From the NCBI RefSeq assembly GCF_008831285.2, contig NC_045140.1, forward strand, positions 21,822,370-21,886,369: a stretch of 64,000 nucleotides of DNA, written 5' to 3'. This document shows, in pieces, positions 1 to 13,439 of the stretch (positions are counted from its first letter, which is position 1; every line of letters begins with the position of its first letter). The translations under genes and the position numbers were made by a program. The DNA is from Nymphaea colorata (Eukaryota; Streptophyta; Magnoliopsida; Nymphaeales; Nymphaeaceae). Below the pieces are notes generated by a model. The model saw only the letters and a program-made list of their open reading frames with translations, was not told the DNA's origin and did not search any database.

Positions 1-110
1 ACAAGTTGAATTTACTGGAAGCTCAGGTCATGAATACCTTTCCTTGGTTCTTTTTTGTCCTTTTACAATCACAAAGAGTACAGACCTGAATGTGGATAAT
101 CTCTGTGCAG

Positions 111-3100
111 GTAGCAGAACTGAAAAAGAAGCAAGATGCACAATCCCTGATTTTAAGACAGAAGCAAAAAAGCGATGAAGCAGCAAAGCGTCTTCAGGAA
201 GAAATTCAACGAATTAAGACTCAGAAGGTTTAGTTATTATTCATTGACATACGTTTTAATTTTTATCCAACGGTAAACTCAGAAGGTTTAGTTATTATTC
301 ATTGACATACGTTTTAATTTTCATCCAACGGTAACAGATTTTCGGAGCAGTTTAAATATGGGCTCTCACTGTTTTCAATTTGATGCAATATAGGTCCAGT
401 TGCAACACAAGATCAAGCAAGAGTCTGAGCAGTTTAGAGCATGGAAAACTTCACGAGAGAAGGAGGTTCTACAGGTACAGTTGCTTGATATAATGGTGCC
501 TTTCAGCGCTTTTCATGTATGACCTTGATATAGGAAAGCAAATGAATGACTATGGAGTTGTTTGTAGATCGGACCAGACGGCCTTACTTGAATAGGATCT
601 GTGTCTATAGGTTGTACAACTATATATCAGACCAGAGAGTTACAAGATATGTATGGCCAATTTATCTTAAAGGATGATGATACCAATCACAACGCGTCTT
701 AAATTAGCAATTGTACAAAATTTCCATGGTATATAGGAGCATAGAGTAGTTATAGTCTAATTGATATCCAATGATAATAGTACAGCATGAACAAATTTTT
801 TATGCATTAACACTTGGAGAAAATGATTTTCCACAAAAGACAGTTGCTTTTTAATGACCAAAAATATGAAACTAGGCTTTTCCTTGAAGTGTATACTTAT
901 TCTATTAATATTATTTCCTTGCTTGAAAATGTGTGCTTGTTCTGTGAACATTATTATTGAAAATTATATCGTTCTGACAAGTTCCCTTTGGGAGTTTCCT
1001 GCCTATGATAGATGATATTGTGGGGATTCTGGGTTACTGGTAGTAGTGTCCACAGTTTCATGCTTTAAAAATACCTTCTGTAATTTTGTTGATTGTACGT
1101 GCATGCATGTATCTACTTTATCTCTTTGCCCATGTGTGTATGCATGTTCATAATTGAACAAAGGAGACCTTGGATAAAAGAGAGCATCAATAACTTGCAA
1201 ATTTTATTCATTGATATCTGCGTGAGTGCATGCACATATGTTAAATCTTCCTTGAACATAATATCAGTTCGTTGTCCTCATCCAGATGTTATATGTGACC
1301 TGACTTATGGGATAAATTTCTGCTACTTTCTGTTAATGTGTGCATTTGGAGTTTTTGCGTGAGGCATCCGTTTTTTTTATTTGATATGATCGTGCTTGTG
1401 GGCTTGCATTCAAGTGCAACTTGTTTGTCACCATGTCAGGATGGTTGCCTTTATTTTGTACACATATTTTACAACAGTACAATGGGGTTGGGTTGCCAAG
1501 TTGACGCTCGAGTACTTTGTATGATTATCCATCTAAGAACTGCTTGATGTAGCAATCACTAAATCTTATCTATATCTTACGTGAAGCTTATCAGTTAATT
1601 TGAGGAATCAGACTGCAGTTGGTTTGTTCTTTCTCTTCTGAGCAAGAATAAATATGGTATCTAACATAACGTTGCAACGAAAAACAGCTGTTTTTCCATC
1701 TTTTTGTTCTGATATACTCTTAGCATATCCTTCATATTGAAATGTTAATATTTTCCCGTCACTTATTAGATATATAGATTGCTGAAAATCAAATGGAATT
1801 GCATTCGCAGCTGAAGAAGGAAGGAAGGAGAAATACGTACGAGATGCACAAACTCTTAGCTTTGAATCAGAGGCAAAAAATGGTAACTTCATCTTTCTGG
1901 CGAGTTAATTGTTTGGAAATCGTAGAGGTGGTTTTCACTTTCTCCTTGTGCTTCCAAGGTTCTTCAACGAAAGACCGAGGAAGCTGCTATGGCTACTAAA
2001 AGGCTCAAGGAGCTACTCGAGTCACGCAAGGCTTCTTCTCGTGAAACATTTGGTATGTCATCATGTCCCTGTTGGCTTTGTCTCAAAGGACACATAATTC
2101 GGGTTTTATACATGCTTAACGCACCTTGAACTATGTTTCCTTTCTTTTACTTATAGTTGGCGGCCACGGCAACATGGCTGGGGTTCAGGTAACTCACAAT
2201 ATAATCTTTAGCCCTTTAATTTTCCTGTTTGTACATGCCATTGTTTGGTGATTCTGTGTCGTTCTTGTTATTTAGAGCAATGAAAAGGTTCTTAGAGATG
2301 CAATTGAACATGAACTTGAACTTATAGCGCACGTGCATGAAGTGCGGACGGAGTATGACAGGCAAATACAAGAGTAAGAATCTGTCCTGCACATTTTGTG
2401 GTTTCTCAATTTTGACACGTCTTCTCATTGTGAGTTCTAATATTTGGTCAAATTACTGAAGTGACAAAAAAGGATAAATTCTTTTAACTGCAAAAATGCT
2501 TGTAAGGTTGCGACGAAAGTTGAGCTTGAAGTTGCATGTTCTCAAATACATATTACATAGCTTCCTAGAATATTCTACAAACATGTAGCTGTACGTATAA
2601 CACAGCCCTAGAGTTCCTCTTTGCTAAATAGCCTAAATCACGACAATAATATTGTTGCATGGTAGTCCGTTGTCATTAACCTGTCTCTGTTCCCTGGATG
2701 GTTGTGTTTCAGGAGAGCGAGAATGGCTAAGGAGATCGCAGAATTGAAGGAAGAAAGTGAAATGTTGAAGCAAGATAATACTGGGTGAGCAGCCGAGCAG
2801 ACACTAAACTCGCTTCCGATTTAGTTAGTCCATGTCAGAACTATCGTTTCATTGAATTCCATATCTTTTCATGGTTGCAGCAATTGTACTCCAACTATGT
2901 CACCAGGTGCAAGGAACTCAAGAATATACGCGCTCGAGAATATGCTGACTGCTACTTCTAGCACCCTCGTTTCCATGGCTTCACAGTTATCTGAAGCGGA
3001 GGAGCGTGAGCGCATTTTCAGTGGACGTGGTCGGTGGAGCCAAGTTCGTTCCCTTGGTGATGCAAAAAATCTACTAAATTACTTGTTCAACCTAGTTTCA

Positions 3101-5353
3101 TCCTCAAGGTGACTAATTATTTGCTTAGCATAATATTGTTCTTGTTCGAGAAGTCATTTAAGTGTGCCTCATTAAGAGAATCTTCGAAAGTTGATCACTA
3201 ATGAAATTTGATATCACAGATTAATTTTAAATATAATTAGACAACGCACAAATTAATTTTAAACATTTTACAGATAAAGGGCATGAATGGAAATAGAAGT
3301 TTGTGAAGGGCTGACAATACCGTGCATTGGAAATGAATTGTAGTGCCATCGGATGGCCCTTTTTCTATTTTTGGTGATGATTTTGGTTCATTCAATTCTG
3401 GCGTTTTCCTTTTTCCTAATTTTGCACTTTCACTTTTCGTGCTTTTAGGTGCTGTATCATGGACAAGGAGAGGAGATGCAGAGAGAAAGATGCAGAAATT
3501 AAAGAGCTGAGGGAGAGAATTAGTACGGTTAATAGTCGTTTGAAACAAATGGAGTTTCAAGCTCAGAAGCACAAGGAAATTCAACTGATGGACAAGGTTA
3601 GAATTTTAACATCTCAAAACATATTGAGGTCTTTCATTACCACTACTGAAGAGAATCTTATTTTTCTTTTAGCAAAATTTTACTTGAACTTACTAAATCT
3701 ATTGATGCTCTCATGTTTTGGACAGAAACATGCTTTTGGTAGTGGCACAGACGGGGTCCCCTATGATCTTCGAAAGGTAACGTTATTTGGATTAAACCAA
3801 AGATCGGCAGCTTCTGTGTGACTTCAAGCATTTGAAATAACTGTGAAAACTTCTGCTTGCTCAACAGGCTATACGCAACTCAATCTGTTTCAATTATGAC
3901 GGAGGTTTGTTTGATGACATGGACACATCAGACTCTGAGTTGTCCAGCTTATCCGATGAGGATTGGGAGAAAAGTGCTCCTCACAAGCAGAGGAAGAAGG
4001 CACGGAGGCCACGCTTGGAATCAGTATCTAGTGCGGAAGTCGAAAGTCTTGCTTCGCGGAATTCATGCATGGATAGTTCAAAGGAAGCCGACAACTTGGT
4101 GTTGCCTTCTTCAGATACATGTTGCTCCTGCAGCCAAACTTCAGGGTGCAAAACTATGAAATGTGAATGTCGCGCATCTGGTGGGTTATGTGGTGCTCAG
4201 TGCAGCTGCAAACTTGGAAAGTGTGCCAATCGCAAGAGTTGCACTGATGACGCAACAAATGCTTTACTTGCTACGGAAGGTGCAACACTTCTCGAGAGTG
4301 CCATGAAGAATGTGGAGGTGAACGTTGAACCAGTTAAACAACGAAAGCCACTTTCAGATGTGGGCAACACACTGGTACGTCGCTTGTTTGACATTTTCAT
4401 TTCACCGTGATGCTTATTATCAATGCTTGTTTATAGTTGGTTGATTTGAAATAACATGGCAGTGCATGTAGTTAGTTTTGCGAATTGTGTACGGGCGAAG
4501 TCCATTTTTATTTTTAGGAGCGTTTACTTAACATGGCAGTGCTTATGAGTCTTTTTTAAGAGCGTTTACTTGATATTAAGTCACTTTTTCTCATCCGACA
4601 GCATAACATTTATGTTCTTTTTGGTTAATTTGATTGCAACTCACTCATATAGGACATCTGGAAGCCCATCAGTCCAGATCGTTTGCCGTTCTGACCTTCG
4701 TAATGCTGTTCCCGTAAATGAGTTTAGCAAATTTGTTCCGTGTGTTGCCGTTGAGATGTAATTGGTAGCTAGGTTCTGTTTCTTGTTGTCCTTGTTCTTT
4801 TTTTTACATGAAGGGGAAGATTTGCGTAAAGCATCATATACCTCTTATTCGTTGCTGGTTTTCGCGTCTGTGTTCGTGTTCTACATTTAAAAGTCCCCCT
4901 CTCTCTCTCTCTCTCAACATAAAGATTGAGTTGTTTTGTCTTCTGCAGGCCAACTCAGATGCAACCCAGCCAAGCCAGAGGAAACAATGGAAGAAATCTT
5001 CATTTCAGTTGGTTCCAGCGCAGGCGCCAACACCAACGCCCACACCAACAGCCCCAATAGCGAACCAAGGGCCGAACAGCGAGGCAGTAAAACATGATCA
5101 AGGGCCAAACGGCGAGGCATTAAAACAGGACGCCGTGGCGGGCGAAGTAGATGAGATACCCATTCCCCTAAAGCTACCTCGAGCAATGCGCAAGTTGCCC
5201 AAAATGAACAGCGACGGCATTTTGAAAGAGAGAAATGCAAGTCGTGCTGACGACACGAGACCTGAAAAGCCATCAAGCCGAGCTGCATCCAAAAGCCCAC
5301 TTCGTCCTGCGAGGAGCTCTTCGGACGAGAAAGAGAACAGCAGTCGCCTGTAG
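111..5353 (+). CDS. KIN-4C: Kinesin KIN-4C-like, C-terminal part (5' end outside window)
   Basis: Plus-end-directed microtubule motor of the plant kinesin-4 family; only stalk and tail are visible. Twelve exons join in frame: 111-227, 394-474, 1811-1882, 1959-2052, 2157-2188, 2276-2373, 2713-2784, 2881-3108, 3449-3596, 3726-3776, 3868-4374, 4949-5353, giving 634 residues to the TAG. Visible residues 1-130 are charged coiled coil (AELKKKQDAQ, LNQRQKM, ATKRLKELLE). Then comes the family block with MASQLSEAEERER and GRGRW. Residues 416-456 are a cysteine-rich cluster (CCSCSQ, CKTMKCECRASGG, CSCKLGKC), which separates KIN-4C from the KIN-4A/FRA1 type as I recall those tails. The last exon is basic and proline-rich (PTPTPTPT) and ends in DEKENSSRL. 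The motor domain lies upstream of the window. Family assignment is strong; the symbol is inferred from the Cys-rich tail. Confidence 0.9.
220..335 (+). repeat. 58-bp tandem duplication duplicating a splice donor
   Basis: Two nearly identical 58-bp units, 220-277 and 278-335, differ at about one base. The unit begins at the last bases of a KIN-4C exon (CTCAGAAG followed by GTTTAG), so the exon end and its donor are present twice. Using the first donor keeps the frame; using the second would read into the in-frame TAG immediately after the first donor. Confidence 0.85.
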
Positions 5354-8150
5354 TCAACAATATTTATTGAACCAGAGGCAAGCAGCCTTCTTGCTGCTCC
5401 TCCCCACGGGTTCTGTCCTGTTATATCGCCATTCTTACAAGAATTCTTTTCAATGGTGCATCCATTGTAATGTTTATTATAATTGGAAGAAAGAAACTGC
5501 TAGTTTCACATAATGGAATTGCAAATGGAAGTTTTTCTCATCCATATCAAAGAATGAGAAAAACTTGTCAAATTGCACCTCGCATTTGGAAACAAAGTTG
5601 CACTTGATTCTAACATCTCCATGTCCTGCTAAGCAAAATTGGCTTCTCAATTCATGTTCCCACTTGTATGTTGTTTGAATGTTATGTTCCTCTACATCGT
5701 GGCAATTGACTTTTCAGAAAATGGCAAGATGTGTGGAGAGTGAGTTGATATTTCTCGAGAGAGGTGCACATGGAGAGAGCAGAAAATGGCATGAGAATGA
5801 CTCAGTTATAATTAACAAATGGGCAGTCACAAGGTAATAAATTTCATTAAGTCAGATACTGAACTTTGGAACGATCACAAATTGGATTATCATATGACTA
5901 AATCGTATACTCAACTGCTTAACAATTATCTATAATAAGTTAGTGGCGGGTTGGTAAGCAGTCATTCAGCACACCGTTTGAAATTAAAACAGAAGTTTAG
6001 TGAATCGTGGACTTTCTTTAACAAGCCGATTATTCTTTGTCGGTGCTTTTGCGTAAGACACGGGTAAAGGATGGATAAGAAATGATAAATCTTTTCTTTC
6101 CTCTTTTTCTTTTATTTTTCATCCTTGGTGGAAGAAGACAAATCTTTACTGGTTGGAAAAAGCAAAAGATTCTCGACCTCTGCAGTGAAAAGAGATTTGG
6201 AGTGATTCGTTCTGTTGGAGCGAATGACTGGAGCCGAAGAGTCTCATAGAGAAGCTCATTATACTACTTAGTCTTAACTTTTCCGGTGAACGGAAAGACT
6301 ACCCCCCAAGAGAGAGTCGAAGCTCTCATAGAGCTTGTTTTTTTATGCGTCACGACTCCCCACAGCCTACTAACTTGTTATATCTTATGTAGCGTTTAAT
6401 GAGGACTGCAATTAGGTCCCCTAATTAGTTCATTTACTATATTATTCACAACATTTTTGAGAAATGTTTGTAATCGCAGAACTTAGTAAAAAGTTTCCAA
6501 ATCGGAATGCTCTCGTAATTCGATCCTGATCAGTTTACTTTTTCCTAAAACGACAAGAAAATTTGTGATAGATGGCGTGGCTTCTAGTTGACATGGTTTA
6601 GGCCCATGTTAGGGGAATTTTTATTTTTTCACCTACATTTTTCGTATAATTTGGAAAAGGAGCCCGTCTGATTTTTTTTGAATTTTTCTCTGGTAAGAGT
6701 TATGTTTTCATGAAAAATGTGGAACCCAAAACTAACTTGAGAAACATAAAAAAACCTTTGTCAATCAATTGCATTCGTACTCTTTTAAGTGACACATTAA
6801 AAGTTGATGATAAAAGATGGTGGGCCAAAATGCGATTTAAAGGAGGATAATAATGATAAAATTACAGTGTAATTTTTTTTTTTTTTAGATTAACGAAAAT
6901 TTAGTTCAAACTCTTCTGAAAACTACCACCTTAACAGAAAAACCATTAATATTAAATCATTTTTTAAACATAGCAAGCCGTAGAAGAAAAGCTCCCCGCT
7001 TTATTAATTAGTTTGGCGTGGCCCTCAAGTATACCTGAAATAGTGTATCAAGCATCTTATCCTAAAGTGTGCCCGGATGAACATTTTCCTTTCTTTTGAT
7101 TGATATGACTTTTATTGGAAGCAAAAAAGCTTTGCTGCCTTGACCACGAAAAGCAAAAAAAGAAAGGTCTGGTTGAGTCTCTTCATGTAAAACTCAACAA
7201 AGTTCACTAAAACGGTCACCAAGTTCATGATCTTGTTGCAGCCAAGTTCTTGAACTTATGGCTGTATCATGCGGTGCCCTTGTGGCAAATAAGATCAAAG
7301 GAGAGGCTTATATAGCAGGATACATGTCTTCACTTCAATTTGAGTTAAAGACTATATCGTAGAACTACCCATGTTTAGAAGCTAATCTAAACTCCAAAAC
7401 AAGAGAAAAAGGGGAGCTTCAGCCTCTTCCCATTCAAATAAAAGATCAAAAGAAAGGCAGAAACACATGATTTGGCTTATTACTAAGTTGCACCAATCGT
7501 AAGTTTAACTAAATTTATCGTTTAACTTAAACACAACAAAGTTTTTAACATGAGGATTTGATGAAACTGAATCCAGGGATCAATCAGTAGATTTAATTTT
7601 CGTTCAACAGGCTTTTTTTATATAAAAATGAAACGAGGCTTTTTTCTAGAATTATAGAAAGAGTCACGGTCATTTTTCTTTCTTTCGATTCCAAAGTGTT
7701 ACTAAAGAGGGAGAAAAAGACGAGTATGGATAACCATGATCTCACTGGTTTTAAGATCTCATAAATAAATAAATAAATTAATCAATAAACAAATAAATGG
7801 CTGATGTAAATACACGTGGCGACGATCCGACTCTGCAAAGGATCAATGGCTGGAGGACTTGGTTTTCCAATCCACGTCAGCTATAGCCCCCTGGATCTGA
7901 CGTGGCGAATTAAATATTCCGGATCGAGCGCCATGCGCTCCCCCCCAAAAAAAAAAAAAAAACTCTACTCGGTTAATAATTGGCTAGAGATGGAGATCGG
8001 ACGGCCCACAATTGAGCATTTGGAAATCTCAGGCGTCGGATGGAACGAGGAGAGGATCAGTCGGAGAGGGCGGGAGAGAGAGAGGGAGCTTGGAGCCCAA
8101 GGAAGGGGAAGGTGGAGAGGGAAACTCGGGCGCCGTATAGATAGGGAAAG
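5354..8150. other. Intergenic spacer, no gene seen
   Basis: AT-rich DNA with many poly-A and poly-T runs and frequent stops in all frames. The first few hundred bases are presumably the KIN-4C 3' untranslated region and terminator. I see no exon-like stretch, RNA gene or element with clear ends. From about 7.8 kb the base composition rises toward the gene A upstream region. Confidence 0.6.
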
Positions 8151-8399
8151 ATTTGCAGAAATGGAGAAGCGATTGGACTTCCCGATGGTGGGGGGAATTT
8201 CGGAAATCCCCACTTTCTTCCTCCGGCCTTTTCGTTCTCTTCCTCCCTTCATTATTCGTTCCCCTTGTGTGCTCTGAGGCCGATCCCCTCGTCGCCGAGG
8301 CCTCCATCCATTGCTCGCCGGAAAATCCAGACTTTTGATATCCAGCGGTCGGACGCATCTCTCGCCAAAAGGTGGAAAAGAAGGCAAGATTTGAGTTTC

Positions 8400-8982
8400 T
8401 TTTCGGCCAGTCTCTTCACCTTTTTGGCTGTGCTCACTTAAATCGGGGATTCCACTTTGGTCCTTCTCTCTGTCTCTCTGTCTCTCTGTCTGCTTTTTCT
8501 TCGCTTTATTTAATGGGGGTGGGATTTGGCGTTCGTTTCATCTATTTCTTTGTCGTTTGAGATTGAGATGGCCATCAAAATGGCCGTTTGTTGTGTGAGA
8601 TTTTCTTCTTTCGATCTTTTCTCCGGATAAGGAAAAGCTTTCCGTTTTGAGAACTACTTCTGGGCATTTGAAGTGCTTCTCTGTCATGGGAGATTCTCGA
8701 TTTAGCTGTTTCTCACAGTCGTTCATTAATGGAGAACCACTGTGCGATAAAGATTAAGAAGCAATAGGGCTCGCCGAGTTTTGTTTCGGCTTATTTTTGT
8801 TATTCTTATTTGGTGTTTTACTTTTAGGAACGAAGAGAAAAATTCGGTTGCATTTCTGAAATTAAGTTTTTGCCTTATAATTATATTATTTTTCTTCCAT
8901 TAGGGATAAACGTTGTTGTTTGAAAGATTTCCTTTTTGGTGGGAGGGTTAACAAAAAACGAAGAAAACAAAAGAAAGGAAAA
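8400..8982 (+). promoter_or_regulatory. Probable 5' leader region of gene A
   Basis: The stretch holds a TCTC/TGTC-rich pyrimidine tract (about 8462-8496). It also holds a block beginning near 8560 that recurs upstream of gene A copy 3 (from 48.66 kb) and twice in the inverted repeat at 30.6-32.0 kb. Its retention directly 5' of two gene A copies suggests leader or proximal promoter, but no start site can be fixed. An in-frame ATG at 8920 could add 21 residues; I prefer the ATG at 8983 because the FPRLSWWPW motif starts right after it. Confidence 0.4.
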
Positions 8983-10491
8983 ATGTCCATCGGTTTCCCT
9001 CGTCTCTCTTGGTGGCCATGGGGCAGAAAGGAGCAGGACTCGTCGGTTCCGTCTGTCTCCTCGTCGGCGGCTTCGTCTTCGTCATCCGAGTTGGACTTCC
9101 TGGAGCTTGATTCCCTGAATTTCCAGGCAACAAGGGGAGCGAGATTGGCATCCACGTCGGGGAAGGTGAAGCGGAAGTGGCACAGCCGGAAGGAGCGGAA
9201 AGGGTTCGACAGGGAGCACGACATGGTTATGGTGCCACCCGACGGGGGATGCATGTCTGGCTCCGAGTCGGACGGCTCAGATTGGTCGATCGGTTGGTTG
9301 GAGCCCCATGCACCCGAATTTCAGAATGACGATGAGCAGGACAACAGTTTTGCTGTGTTGGTGCCGTGCTACGGCCGGCCAGTCGGCGACTCATCCGCGG
9401 TGAGGGCGGAGAACCGGCTCCTAGGAGCTCTCCTTTCCGGTTTCAACAACGGGTATTCTGCAGGTAAATCTTTTCGCGTTTCTTATATTTTGAGTTCTTC
9501 TGCAGATGTTAAAAGTTAATGAAAGGCCTAAAAATCATTGAAATTTTCTTCTTTTATGTAGTGAATTGTCTCTTTCCATGGCCATTAGATGCCTTGTACC
9601 AGTCTTTGGTAATCTGTAGAACTGTTGGCTGTACTTTTAGTCGCCATTTGATGTAACATCTCAAACTTTAATGCGTGATGAAAGTATTGCGGATCAGGTT
9701 CTGGGTGGTTTGAAGAGAAACTTTGGACGCCAATCATCATCATGATGAACAATTACCAATCCGACGACTTATTTTTTTTGAGAAACAGGTTACCATCCGT
9801 TTCTCCGTGGTCGATGTCTTTCAAATTTATAGATGTGGCAATGTAAAAGGTACTTATACTATGTCAATCATTGCACTGACTTTTTGAAGCCGTTCATCAA
9901 TAAACATCGACGGTCTGTAAGGTGTCCTGGGTCATATTGTGTTCAAGGTCCGGTCTCTGATTTGCGGAGTGCTCTGTAGTTGGAGTCCGACCCCTACCCG
10001 AGTTTTAGTCTGCTTGAGCTCAGCTTGAAATTCTGTGTTCTGGAACTGAACTGAAGCCTGAGTCAGGCTTGGTCGAGTATCAGAAGGAGATGGCTTTTCT
10101 TTATGTTGCCCTTGAAGAAATGTGGAAGCAGGAACCTTAGAATAATTGTGAAATCCACCGTAGCGTTTAAGACCATAGATCTGAACAGGTGGTTGTCCTT
10201 AAATTGAGTTGAGTGAAGCTTTTGAGTCATGGAAACCCTGCTCTTTTGAAGTGGAGTCGGTGATGTGTGCCGATGAGAATCTTGCCCGGGTGACCAAAAT
10301 TGTTACTGTACTTGTGAATACATAATTTCGGAAGGGAAAACTGTATGCTTGTTTGGTGTCACATATAAATCCAACTTGATCTAAATGGTAGAGTACTGTT
10401 CCAAACTCTTTCGTTTGCAGATAGCAAGAGACACATGGAGAAGTGGCTATCCTCTCTGCAGGAACAGCAGGGTTTTCAAGTTGGCAGGTGA
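8983..10491 (+). CDS. Gene A copy 1: uncharacterised plant protein, 183 aa, two exons
   Basis: Exon 1 is 8983-9463 and exon 2 is 10421-10491. The phase-1 join at GCA-G/AT gives 183 residues. The protein has a tryptophan-rich start (LSWWPWGRKE, residues 8-17), a serine tract (20-35), a basic stretch (KVKRKWHSRKERK, 61-73), an acidic core with the VPPDGGCMSGSESD block (84-97) and DWSIGWLEPHAP (100-111), then FAVLVPCYG (123-131). It ends in KRHMEKWLSSLQEQQ. There is no signal peptide or membrane segment. The layout resembles a small conserved plant family of unknown function (I recall Arabidopsis At5g25360 as similar, not verified). Two further copies in the window are damaged, so this is the only intact one. 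No biochemical role can be assigned. Confidence 0.8.
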
Positions 10492-11790
10492 TCGTAAGGA
10501 GGACTCCTCTCGTGGGCGTCCTTTTAGTGATTTTGGAAGAAGTGCCCTCTTCCGGACTTTGCTCGACTGTATTTGATAAGATAAACTCCAACTGCATCAA
10601 AAAGAACGTGTTCTGCAAAAGATAGTTGAAAGGGGGGAAGCCAGAAGACAGGAAGCAACAAATTAGGCCTTTCGTTTGTAGCCTTTCATTCCCAGAAGGA
10701 ATTGGATCCTCTTTCTTTGTGTTGCTTTGTGTTATGTTTGCTAAAATTATGCTCAGATGTACCACCACCACTATGGTTTATATTTAGTTATCTGTATTTG
10801 GTGATTCTTCGTGTAAATAATGTGAAGCCATGTACAGTCTGAAGCATCCGATCGCTTTTGTAAACATACCTACTTTATGATTCATATAAACCCCAGTTAT
10901 GAAGCAATGTGCTTCGGTTATTCTTTGTTTAGCTAATTATTTTCCAGCCTTTTGCTGACACTATGGGAACGTTGTTTACAATACGTGATATCTTTATTAG
11001 GCGTTAATATTGGGATCGAATATTTTAAGGTTAGAGGAGCGTTATCGATAGTAAAGCATTAGAAGTGGCAAGAGCATCTTCGGCTGTAACCGCAATTAGT
11101 GCGACTATCTTCCAGTCATCGCCATTGGAGTATACAGGCGACTAAAAGAGGCCGATCTCCCACTTCCATCGGCCCATCGCCATTAATCAACTGAGGATTA
11201 ACCGTGACTACTCCGTTTAGAGGAGGTGCCTCACCACCGTCTTCTCTCCTGTAACCTTCTGATAAAGAAATCCATATTTACTCCTACGACGATCATGAGC
11301 GCACTCTCGAACCACTCTCAGGATTTAGATTTTTGTATAGATTATATTTGTGTCCAATCCAAATCAATCGTTGCTTTGGAATATGGAACCGAAGAGAATA
11401 ATTTATTTGCTTAATACAAAAATGGTATACCTAGTGGAATGGTTTTAAATTGGCAGTAGGTGCATTGTGTGCAGTGAGCACCTTATAGTTATTTTCCTGA
11501 GAATTAATTCTGGCTTCTATAGAAGTTGACAACTATCACAGCTCCTTTCTTTCTCTACCATCCATTCAATGTACAAAACAAAGAGCGGGTAGTCATGGTT
11601 GCCATGGTTGTAGAAGTGAAGATCTAGTGCTTAGATTGATCATGGTGATGCTATGATGTACACTTTGCGGGGTCCTTTAGTAATTTGATCTCAGTAGAAA
11701 ATTATTTGCATGTGATTCCAGATTTACCATAATCTAATTATTACATTCATTGTAGTTGAATACTAGGAGTCTAGGGCTCTCCCCCTAGCA
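10492..11790. other. Gene A downstream region (part of the repeated A block)
   Basis: Contains the presumed 3' untranslated region and flank of gene A and recurs downstream of copies 2 and 3. Copies 1 and 2 share a stretch near 11.00-11.20 kb that copy 3 lacks: copy 3 passes from ACGTGATATC almost directly to the CACTCCGTTTAGAGGAGG segment. This marks an insertion or deletion between copies. No further gene is seen. Confidence 0.6.
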
Positions 11791-11791
11791 C

Positions 11792-11941
<150 letters not shown>

Positions 11942-12317
11942 GACATATGAAAACATCAAATCCGTCCATCATTTTTTAAGAATGGCTTGTAAATATTAAT
12001 TTTTATATTTTTTTTCCAAAGAAAGAAAGGGATGGGGGAGAAGGGGAATCGTCACCCCCTCTGGCTGCTCTACGGTGGCACCGCCTGACCCAACGGGGTC
12101 TGCTGTCGAGCGACCAGAGGAGACGAGGGGCTCCCTCTTCCCTTTCCTCCACCCACAAAAGGTAGACGTAGGGAGAGCTCCACCGGGCGGGCCGCCTGGC
12201 GATGACAGGGCGGAGCCGGTGGGGCTCCTCTTGGAAGAAGAAGAGGGTGGGGGAGAGAATGGGAAAGAGAGCCGATAAAATGAGAATATATAACAAAATT
12301 TGGGGACAAGAGGTCCT

Positions 12318-12956
12318 CTAAATATAAAAACAATCCGCAAAGAACAAAATTACGCAAGCAGGAGGAACAAATAAACAATACAATGCACAGAAAAATAAGA
12401 GAGAAGAAGAAAGACGAAACGGCACAGTCACCCACCCGCAGTCAGGCGGCGGCGCTTTATCCGAATGGCGAACTGGATATCCCCTTGCACAAGACGAGCC
12501 ACAGAATCTAGTGAAGAGAAGGTGCCCCTGAAGACCCTGTTGTTGCGCTCCACCCAAATTGCGCTCCACCCAAATGCGCCACCAAGCTGACATGAGCCAC
12601 GGCCTCCAGACATGACCCCAAGAAGCAGTCAGGTGGGGGGAAGGACAAAAGAGGAAGAAAAGACGAATGGATGGTGGGTTTGGAAGATTACTAACAAGGG
12701 AAGGCCAAGTAAAAGCAAGGACACTAAAGAAAAAAGGGCAAGAAGTAAAAAGGTGGACCCTAGACTCAGTCGCAACAAGACATAAGGGACACTGGTTAGC
12801 CAAACTGATGCCAAGGCGCTGTAGGTGATCAAAAGTGTTGATATGGCCAGTCAGAAGAAGCCAGACAAAAGCAATGGCTCGAGGAGATGGGCCAGGAGAC
12901 CAAAGAGACCGGGGGGGAGTGACGCGACAGAGGGACCAAAGGAGGCCAGGTAGCAA
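12318..12956 (-). mobile_element. LINE fragment: reverse-transcriptase zinc-binding (zf-RVT) region
   Basis: The minus strand encodes about 110 residues typical of the C-terminal zf-RVT part of plant L1/Cin4-type non-LTR retrotransposon ORF2: LLLTGHINTFDHLQRLG, then CPLC, then HLFTSC (the C-x2-C ... H-x4-C pattern), then SAWWRIWVERN. After that the frame shifts. A 16-bp tandem duplication at 12546-12577 moves the continuation (NNRVFRGTFSSLDS) into another frame. No endonuclease or polymerase core is present, so this is a dead 3' fragment. The matching block after gene A copy 2 lacks the region between about 12.27 and 13.04 kb, so this piece was either inserted here or lost there. Confidence 0.75.
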
Positions 12957-13439
12957 GAAGAAAAAGTGAACTCACGGGTAGGTGAAAGGGGCCAGGATGG
13001 GGACGTGAACGATGAGAGGTCAGCAAGGCGGAGGGGGAAAGAAAGAGAAGCACGAAAAAAGAGAGGAAGAAGGGGAGTTAATTTTCGGGGAGTCGTATAT
13101 ATAGCCTTGTCATTGACGTTTAAAAAAGAAAAAAGCTTAATTCCTTACCTTGCAGAGTTTCTTCTCAATACCGTTCTTACCTCCTTTGGTTTCTCATTTC
13201 CCCGAACTCGAGGGTTCACATACTTTCTTCTACATCAAAGCCTTCGAGAAAAGCCAAAGGCTGAATAGTTCTTCCATTCCATTCCTGTTTGGAAGTAGTA
13301 GAAACATACAAACTAAAAACAAAGAAAGCGTTTGAAAGGCCCAATTCGCCAAGGGTGTGTTATTTTTTGCTTTCTTTCTTTTTTAAAGAAAACTGAAGGG
13401 ATATTCTTTTTCCATAAGGATATCGCAAAATTTGAAACC

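Noticed and set aside
4653-4690. Possible extra KIN-4C exon reading DIWKPISPDR
   Set aside because: It follows an AG and reads well for ten codons, but any donor nearby leaves a phase that breaks the last exon, while exons 3868-4374 and 4949-5353 join directly in the expected frame.
7965-8387. Antisense open frames of 109-140 codons upstream of gene A
   Set aside because: Low-complexity serine/arginine-rich translations of purine-rich leader-like DNA; no family resemblance and no conserved counterpart.
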